Origin: Mercenaria mercenaria
Taxonomy: Eukaryota > Mollusca > Bivalvia > Venerida > Veneridae
Direction of reading: 5' to 3'
Assembly (NCBI RefSeq): GCF_021730395.1
Contig: NW_026463203.1
Coordinates: forward strand, 1 to 64,000
DNA: 64,000 nt
Positions within the stretch are counted from its first letter, which is position 1; every line of letters begins with the position of its first letter. Shown one piece after another: positions 47,751-64,000 of this stretch. The notes beneath the pieces were generated by a model. The model made no database searches and had not been told where the DNA came from. It saw nothing but the letters and a program-made list of their open reading frames with translations. The position numbers and the translations under genes were made by a program.

Positions 47751-48974
47751 CAAACAGGCTTATATTTTCATGTCCACAATTTTAAGGGTTTTTGTTGCCG
47801 CAGTCAGCCAATACACATTCACTGACTGGTAAAGCATTTAGGCTGATTTGACTTTTTATTTCTATCTTCTGTTTGGCTAAATTATCTTGTCAACCGAACT
47901 TTGTTGTAGTCGTGGGAAGTAAATAACAAGTCTTCCCGAAACTCGTCATTAATAAGTTATTTCCCTTCTGTTTTGTGATGTGAATTTTTTTTCTTACAAC
48001 AAGGACTTTAGATATATTTAAGTGTAGTCTTTTACTGAAAAAAAGATCTTTTATAAGGGGACAGACTTTCTTTTCCGTCACTGGTCCGATATAAAAATTT
48101 GGCCTTTCAGTGGAACATTTACATAAACTGATATTTCTTTATAAATTAGATCTGGGTCCTAAATATAACTTAAAAATACAGAAATATTAACAAAATTATT
48201 TAGGAAAACCCAATATTTCTATTTCTAAACGGTCAAGATAGTTTTTGTAAGTATGAACATATTTCAACGCAAATATTTCGAGTAGTACTGAGACATCTAA
48301 CCATTTTATGTTTAAAACATTTTTTTCCTTGTCCTGTCCGTTCAGATTAATGTGACGTAGTTGAAAGGGAATATCCTGACGGACTGCGAAGTTTAGTTTC
48401 CACTTTTATTAATTAAATCCATAAAAATACTTCCGGGAGGTAATATCTATCTAGGTCACATCAACAGAAGTCAAGTTATATTATAATTTTCCGGTTTAAC
48501 AACAGAAAACATAATATAAGAAGAATACCCATGTGTTATTAAAATACCGAGACGCTCGCACGCACATTTGTTTTTAGAATGTCATTGATTTTTGTGTTTG
48601 TTTCTTTCTATTTTCTTATTTATTTATTTATTTATTCATGTTGAGGTGGCCAGACATGAATTCCCCAAGAATTAGCATAATACGATAACAAACACAGTAT
48701 TTTCAAATATTAACTCGGGCGTTTTAATTTTGAGTTGACCCCTAGTTTGCTGCGCTACGGACGCCGCCATATTGGAAAGTCGACGTAACGTCATATAGCA
48801 TTACGGCCTATGGGAAAAAAAGAAAAATCCAAGATTATATCTTTAAAATACACTTTATTGAAAAAACGAAAAAAAGGTCTAGAGATATTGATGTATGGTA
48901 TATAAATATGTTTTTTGGACGATTTTATCGATACTGATAATTCAGAAACGAGGTAAACGTAATAGGTGGAACAG
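47751..48974. other. Gene-free interval
   Basis: No exon recognised. A GCCGCCATATTGG word near 48763 resembles sequences near some promoters but nothing follows it. Confidence 0.45.
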
Positions 48975-49600
48975 ACTTTAGATACCTTTAACCTATATAC
49001 GTACAACCTAGATACCTTTAACCTATATACGTACAACCTAGACACCTTTAACCTATATACATACAACCTAGATACCTATAACCTATGTACCTTTAACCTA
49101 TTAAATACGACCTAGATACCTTTAACCTATATACGTACAACCTAGATACCTATAACCTATATACTTACAAACTAGATTCCTATAACCTATGTACCTTTAA
49201 CCTATATAAGTACAACCTAGATACCTTTAACCTATATACGTACAACCTAGATACCTTTAACCTATATATGTACAACCTAGATACCTTTAACCTATATACG
49301 TACAACCTAGATACCTATAACCTATGTACCTTTAACCTATATAAGTACAACCTAGATACCTTTAACCTATATAAGTACAACCTAGATACCTATAACCTAT
49401 ATACGTACAACCTAGATTCCTATAACCTATGTACGTACAACCTAGATTCCTATAACCTAGATACCTTTAACCTATATACGTACAACCTAGATACCTTTAA
49501 CCTATATACGTACAACCTAGATACCTATAACCTATATACGTACAACCTAGATTCCTATAACCTATATACGTACAACCTAGATTCCTATAACCTATGTACT
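48975..49600. repeat. 30-bp minisatellite (two 15-bp half units), about 21 copies
   Basis: Alternating ACCTAGATACCTTTA and ACCTATATACGTACA half units. The frame stays open (NLDTFNLYTY decapeptides), producing a 156-codon frame that is not a gene. It lies just downstream of the GST 3' end. Confidence 0.95.
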
Positions 49601-49617
49601 TGCAATCCATATGCTTA

Positions 49618-49775
49618 TGCTTTTCGTGGTGGAGGAAGACCCCAGGTGCCCCTCCGTACATTACTTCACCACGAGCGGTATTACTTCACCACGAGCGGGC
49701 ATCTGGGTAGAACCATTTACCTTTCGCAAGCCAGCTGAATGGTTTTCTCACACGAAGAGATAAACGCCCATAAAG
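49618..49775 (-). mobile_element. Family-2 SINE fragment with internal 20-bp duplication
   Basis: GTGGAGGAAGACCCCAGGTG, CACCACGAGCGGGCATCTGG, GCAAGCCAGCTGAATGG and AAACGCC follow the family-2 body on the minus strand. ATTACTTCACCACGAGCGG occurs twice in tandem. The tRNA head is missing. Confidence 0.8.
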
Positions 49776-49878
49776 GTAAACGGAAAGACCATAAAAAAGA
49801 CAAAATTTCACGGTATGAATATTTGAAAAAAGGTATAAAATATAAATTGTAACTACATGTTTACTAGTTTTCAATACT

Positions 49879-49884
49879 TTTTAT
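49879..49884 (-). terminator. Candidate polyadenylation signal for the GST gene
   Basis: TTTATT on the plus strand is AATAAA on the minus strand, about 320 bases after the GST stop codon. Position is plausible; no cleavage site evidence. Confidence 0.4.
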
Positions 49885-50205
49885 TGAACAAAATCATAGT
49901 GGGTGTAACTAATACAACGATGATGATGCGCACGACAATATCAATTTAAAACCAAAAAAAAAAATAACTTCATACTATAACTAAAAATAAACAAATAAAT
50001 GTAAAAGAATATAACAGTACTGTAACTTTTTAAAATGATGTCATATCCTCCGGTTTTATAGAAAAAGGTAATTCACTTTCTTTCGTTTGGCAAAAAGATT
50101 GAAAAATTGATTGAGATTTTGATGTCGTTAAGGAGATATCGGAATAATCAAAATAATGTATATTTATCAATCTCATGTAAATTTGTTCCAATATCTTAGA
50201 TACGT

Positions 50206-59562
<9,357 letters not shown>

Positions 59563-59821
59563 TTTATTTTATTATAATTAATTAAAGTATCACTCAATAT
59601 TAGAAGTATAAATATAGTTAAATACGCTTAGAAAAAATGTCAGGTAGTATTAATACCGGAGCGTCCCAGTTTATTTTCTGTTCACTTTATAGTAAACAAA
59701 TGTAGAACGTGTCATTTTATAGAACATGTACTATATCTGAATCGATTGCGGCAAATTTACTACCTGTTTGGTGTATCGGAGCGGACAAGTGTTATATGTA
59801 ATAGTTATAGTATGTGTGAGA

Positions 59822-59967
59822 GTGTGTTACCAGGATATATCAGAGCTAGGGGTACATCGAGGGTATTTTTCTCTGCACATATCGTCGAGGCCGGTAGGCC
59901 GAGACAGATATGTGAAGAGAAAAATAACGAGATGTACCCCTAGCTCTGATATATCCTGATAACACAC
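59822..59967. mobile_element. Foldback MITE, 146 bp, 260 bp upstream of GST exon 1
   Basis: The left arm GTGTGTTACCAGGATATATC, AGAGCTAGGGGTACATC pairs with the right arm GATGTACCCCTAGCTCT, GATATATCCTGATAACACAC. Arms of about 60 bp with a GAGGCCGGTAGGCC centre. It sits in what should be GST promoter-proximal DNA. Confidence 0.88.
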
Positions 59968-59989
59968 GAGCACTACATATTATAACTGT

Positions 59990-60752
59990 TTTATCGCATA
60001 GTTTATCATTAAAATTTATATATTATTTTCATTTAAATTTGTTTATTATTATTTTTACTATTTTGATTCCCTTTCTGCGCCTCGCTGACTGAAACACTAA
60101 AACTTCTGTTTTAGAAAATGTGTTCCCCAGATAAAAGTACCCAACAAATTTCTGCATTGGTTTTAAATCTTTGCATTTCATTGGCCAGACATATTGTAAA
60201 ACTTGTTGTTTTGTTTGTAAAAAAAATCAAAGAAAAAGAAACATTTGAGAAATCTCAGAATTTCATATATTTCATGTATTTCTGAATTTGGCAATAACTA
60301 TCAAGTTTTTGAAATATTCTAGTTTATTTATTCTTTTACTTTATAAATGTAGGTGTTTGTGACAATTCTTTCTCTGTGAATTGTAAATTGGAGCTAAAAT
60401 CATCTTTTCTTTGAAAGGAAAAAATTATACTCCCTTGATAGGACCTCAATAGAGAAAAAGTGTTCCGATATATATCGGAACAGTTTTACTGTGCTGATAT
60501 ATATCGGAACACTTTTTTTCTTATGAAACTCTATAGAGATTTCCGTGTTGATATATATCGCAACAGTTTTGTAAGATATCAGCACAGTTTTGTAGTAATA
60601 ATGTGTGTTACTATGTATAACATGCTGCAAAGATCAAAGGAAAATTGCCGCACTATGCGATAAATAAGTAATAGCTTAATCATTAATGCATTTAAGGTAA
60701 GGCGAGTATAGACCAACCTATATAACATTATGTAGATACTTGTGAATTGTTT
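59990..60752. other. AT-rich interval with palindromic GATATATATC words
   Basis: GTTCCGATATATATCGGAAC (60462-60481) is a perfect 20-bp palindrome. A second TGATATATATCGGAACAC at about 60495 and a third TTGATATATATCGCAACAG at about 60549 follow. The first two also form a larger inverted repeat (AAAAAGTGTTCCG... with ...CGGAACACTTTTT). No gene recognised. Confidence 0.7.
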
Positions 60753-61376
60753 TATATCCTTAGGACGGCCAGCACATATTTATGCAATCTCGCCAGGCAT
60801 ACGTATGTTTTTGACAACACAGAAAATGACGTCACTCGACCTTCAGCTATTTCCGGAAGTAAATAAAATGAAAGTAGAAATGCTAAACTTGAAAACGAAA
60901 GCCGCATTTTGATTCGTAGATAGTCAGGGGTCACGCGCAGGGGTCACCCCGTCTAAATGTATGCGCGTGGACTTCTTTTTTTTTTTTTTTTTTTGCTATT
61001 GGAGAGCCAATTTCCAGCACTTTATTACGAATTGAAATTACCTGGGCTTTAGTACAGCATGTCAGCTTTCAATCTATGAAAAAATATATGAGCTCTGGAT
61101 AAACAGAAATCCCACAGGGGTCCGTAACGGACCAAGGGTACATTGATAATTTTGGAACTTCATCAAATCGCTCAAAATGTCATTTTTGATGTTGTCTGAG
61201 AGTGTCAGTATATGCCTCAGATGTAAGATATAACCGTATTTGAGAGCTGCAGACCTAGACATCTCAGAAATATTTTCAAAATAAGTTTCGTGTCATAAAT
61301 GTTGTTTCTACGGAAGCGTGAAAGGGCCATCAGACGCTAATACGTTTTAGTACGTTAAGGCTGCGGAAAGGATATA
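60753..61376. mobile_element. DNA transposon with TATATCCTT ends (uninterrupted copy)
   Basis: Same termini and body as 50520-51759 but with no MITE inside; gives the empty site for that insertion. It has about 35 bp (TGTTTCTACGGAAGCGTGAA and neighbours) near 61300-61330 that the other copy lacks. Confidence 0.82.
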
Positions 61377-61805
61377 TGTCCACGAAAATGATCAATGAAC
61401 ATTCCGTCCTCCAGCCTATCTTTTGTAACATGGAGACGCACTTCTGGTACCAGGGTGATAGTCTCAGTTCTGTTGAACTGAAACTGTATGTGATTCGCTG
61501 CGTAAAAATTGGCCTACCCAACGTATCTTGTGAATTTTTTTTGCAAAAAAAATACTAAATAGACGAAAAGGTTGGTATCATCACAAGTTTAAATTGCCAA
61601 TGTGCATTGTATTTAAATTTACTACAGTACTGGGAATAAAATGATCGTTCAATAGTTTAGTTTTCATTTTTAACTGTTACATAAGACATAAATTCCTTTA
61701 TTAACTTATATACTTATAGCCAAGATATTTATATCAAAGATATTCATAACTTATATAGTTAAAGTAAGCATCATCATGCAGCAAGACTAGCATAAGTCGT
61801 GGTCG

Positions 61806-62003
61806 CAGGACCGTAGGAAGCATTTTCAGATTTCATTTTCAGATTTGGTGGGTGGAGGGGGCGGGGGGCATTATGAAAATCAGCTAAAATTGATTCGCTG
61901 TTAAAAAAAATGCTAAGATAATTACCATAGTCGGTCAAATTATTAATTTGGGGGGGGGGTGGGTGGGGGGGAGCTGCCCCCAACCCCTGTTCCTACGGCC
62001 CTG
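61806..62003. mobile_element. Possible MITE with CAGGRCCGTAGGAA ends
   Basis: CAGGACCGTAGGAA on the left is matched in reverse by TTCCTACGGCCCTG on the right, 13 of 14. The inside is G-rich at both flanks; the G run at 61951-61971 fits a G-quadruplex pattern. Confidence 0.55.
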
Positions 62004-62077
62004 GATCGGACAAAAGAAGTAAACGGAAATACAAAAAAAAAGACAAGTTTATCGGTATGAATATTTAAATCTTAAGC

Positions 62078-62320
62078 TACAGTCACACATACGGATATGT
62101 CCGTGCGTTGAGGTACGGTGCGGATAGAACTAGTCTGACGGTGGGTGTATATTTAATTTATACCACAGTCACACATACGGCGCGGATAGCTACGTTTAGC
62201 TACGGACAGAAACGTAGTAATCCGTATCGATCCGTACCTGAGCCGTACGGATTGGTACGGATTGATACGGGTTACTACGTTACGGTACGGCTCAGGTACG
62301 AATCGATACGGATTACTACG
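62078..62320. repeat. Palindromic TACGGAT-rich repeat block
   Basis: CAGTCACACATACGG occurs twice (about 62081 and 62166). The arms 62213-62248 and 62285-62320 are inverted repeats with 35 of 36 bases matching (CGTAGTAATCCGTATCGATC paired with the reverse, one mismatch), separated by 36 bp. Looks like a foldback or MITE remnant. Confidence 0.8.
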
Positions 62321-62324
62321 AGTA

Positions 62325-64000
62325 GTATTAGAAATACCGATTTTGAGTCAATCTGACCCCCCCTGACCCCTTGACCCTATTCTAAAAAATCCAATGCCGG
62401 ACAATTAAAAACCCACAGGTTTTAACTTTACTTTCATTTTCTCATATTTTCAGAAAACCTGGTTATAAATAGCTGACATATTTTCTGAAAATGTTATATT
62501 GGAATTTACGTTGTATTTTCTGAAAATGGCTATGTGGGAAACCACAAATTCAACCACCAAAAGCCGCCATTTTTTTCTCCAAGTTGGCAGAAAACCCTGT
62601 CCATTGCTTTTACTTTGGCCAATCTTTGGCCGAATCTTTGGCAAAAATTTGGGCAATTAATTTATTATAAAATGTAAGATATTGATCTTATTTTCAATTA
62701 GTAAGTATATTATTAGGGTACCATGTAATTAAAACTTTAATTAAAACTTTAATTTAAACTTTTAATTAAAAACCTTTAATCCAAAAGTTTGCTTAAAATC
62801 GGCACGTCCGCCCGGGTTTATAGATTCATCCGATAGAAAGAATCTAATGTAACTGTCCCTCAAAATGAAATGTTACTTCTGTAGATGTTGAATCCTCATA
62901 GGGGTGAATATCAAACATTGTTCCTTTGGGTTTAAATAAATTTTAATTTTTTTCTTATACATAGATATTAACTGATCAGTTGTCAAAGTCCTCAGCTGCC
63001 TCAGCTGCTATATTTATTATTTTAACTGCTAAATTTACCAAAAAATAGATCATCAATACCATCCCGAAACCTATCTTTCCCACCACCTAAATATAAATGT
63101 GATATTGGACTTTTAATCGGTTTATCCGGTCCACCTATGGGCCTGGCCCCCGTTAATAAAATTATTAAATCTATTATATAAATTCCCATTTTTTTCTAGC
63201 TATAAACACACACTCAAAGTCACATCTAGTACATCTATTTTATATTCTTGGTTTGTGGTTATAAAATCTTTATAATCTACGATAATTCCAGGTCTTAATT
63301 GAAATATATTTAAATAGCCCAGACCGCCCAGATCTCATATGTTGAATATATCCAGGCACCATGACGGTTAAAATACTTTTTCATTTTTAAACGTAATCAT
63401 AAAAACTTTTATTATAGTATTCAAAGAGAAACACTTCTTTGTTTTAAATTTTTTCTATTTCTTTTTCCAATCTTCTTTTATTTTTTTGTCTTTCTTTTTA
63501 TTTAAGAATTATTCAGCTAAATAAATCAACTCGTTTGTTGTAGCAACTTCAAGAAGCAGAAAAATTTGTCAACAACACCTTTGTTCTAGCTAATTGTGTT
63601 TTCTTGTTTTAAAAAACATTTTTTTTTTGTAATTTCTTCAGCATTAGTGGTAATTTCTCCGACTTTAAAACGGTTATTGCTTTAGAAATTACAGTAATTA
63701 CTTGGGTATTAGCAGTGATTGATTCTCCTTTTTTTAGCTGATGTTTCAACTACAGAGTCCAAATCATTTGTTATTTTTTTTTAATTTTATCATTAATTAT
63801 CTTAATTTTATCATTAATTATCTTAATTGTTTCCCTGTCTTGTTTAACTGATTTTTAAACTACAAAGTCCAGTTCATTTTTATGTTTTAAACTTATCATT
63901 AAATTCATTAATATCTTCTTGTAATTTTTTGTAATATTACTTAATTCTGCATATTTTAAATTGTGACGGTTGTCAACAATACTAATCCAATTTCGAATTT
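62325..64000. other. AT-rich end of the window, possible old coding remnant
   Basis: AT-rich and poor in recognisable repeats apart from ATTAATTATCTTAATTTTAT units near 63785-63830 and TTTAATTAAAACTTTAAT words near 62733-62780. Several minus-strand stretches have a coding look (Lys/Asp/Ile-rich), but no family is recognised. Origin unknown; it could be a decayed virus-like or transposon-derived region. Confidence 0.3.
63022..63189 (-). CDS. Unrecognised small ORF, 55 aa
   Basis: Begins MGIYIIDLIILLTG, a short hydrophobic start, followed by a Gly/Pro/Lys-rich middle (ARPIGGPDKPIKSPIS) and HLYLGGGKDRFRDG. The composition is unlike translated noise from AT-rich DNA, but I know no matching family. 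Its surroundings do not show a gene structure. It may be a remnant rather than a gene. Confidence 0.25.
   Translation of the reverse strand: MGIYIIDLIILLTGARPIGGPDKPIKSPISHLYLGGGKDRFRDGIDDLFFGKFSS

Noticed and set aside
48975-49600. CRISPR-like array
   Set aside because: Contiguous tandem repeat without unique spacers and no cas genes; eukaryotic minisatellite.
49268-49738. 156-codon frame of NLDTFNLYTY repeats
   Set aside because: Product of the 30-bp minisatellite running into a SINE; no gene context.

Overview
The window looks like a stretch of nuclear genome from a bivalve mollusc. The reasons are: intron-containing host genes; a sigma-class glutathione S-transferase; a group of intronless B-box/coiled-coil/beta-propeller (TRIM-like) genes of the type expanded in bivalves; tRNA-derived SINEs with molluscan-looking bodies; many hairpin-headed repeats with tandem cores; and an AT-rich, minisatellite-rich background. 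The species cannot be fixed from the sequence alone. No operon, tRNA gene, rRNA gene or CRISPR array is present.

Layout. (1) 1-2075: a decayed TRIM-like gene copy on the minus strand, followed by a minisatellite (2085-2575). (2) 2.8-22 kb: no intact gene. It holds MITEs, foldback elements, two SINE families, several hairpin-headed dispersed repeats and one remnant of a psq-type DNA transposase (9484-9716). (3) 22.7-43.4 kb: a direct segmental duplication of about 9.3 kb, unit A at 22690-32013 and unit B at 34100-43374, separated by about 2.1 kb of SINE and repeat sequence. Each unit carries one TRIM-like gene copy, a 21-bp minisatellite and a 57-bp minisatellite. The TRIM-like gene in A differs from an open frame by one stop codon; the one in B has small frame lesions. 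(4) 44.0-45.6 kb: a fossil piece of a tyrosine-recombinase (DIRS-like) retrotransposon. (5) 45.7-50 kb: SINE fragments, a hairpin-headed repeat with tandem cores and a 30-bp minisatellite. (6) 50206-59562, minus strand: a complete five-exon sigma-class GST gene that I assembled by splice sites. It encodes 201 residues with all expected active-site positions. Its introns are loaded with satellites, a nested transposon pair, a SINE and two larger elements. (7) 59.8-64 kb: foldback elements, a second copy of the transposon found in GST intron 4, and an AT-rich end with one unrecognised small ORF.

The only gene that looks functional is the GST, which would conjugate glutathione in the cytosol. 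The three TRIM-like copies share start codon, domain order and upstream sequence, and all three carry at least one disabling change. The clearest evolutionary observations come from comparisons inside the window: an empty/filled insertion site for a 643-bp element with a 4-bp target duplication, a SINE with a perfect 12-bp target duplication, and array length changes between the two duplicated units.
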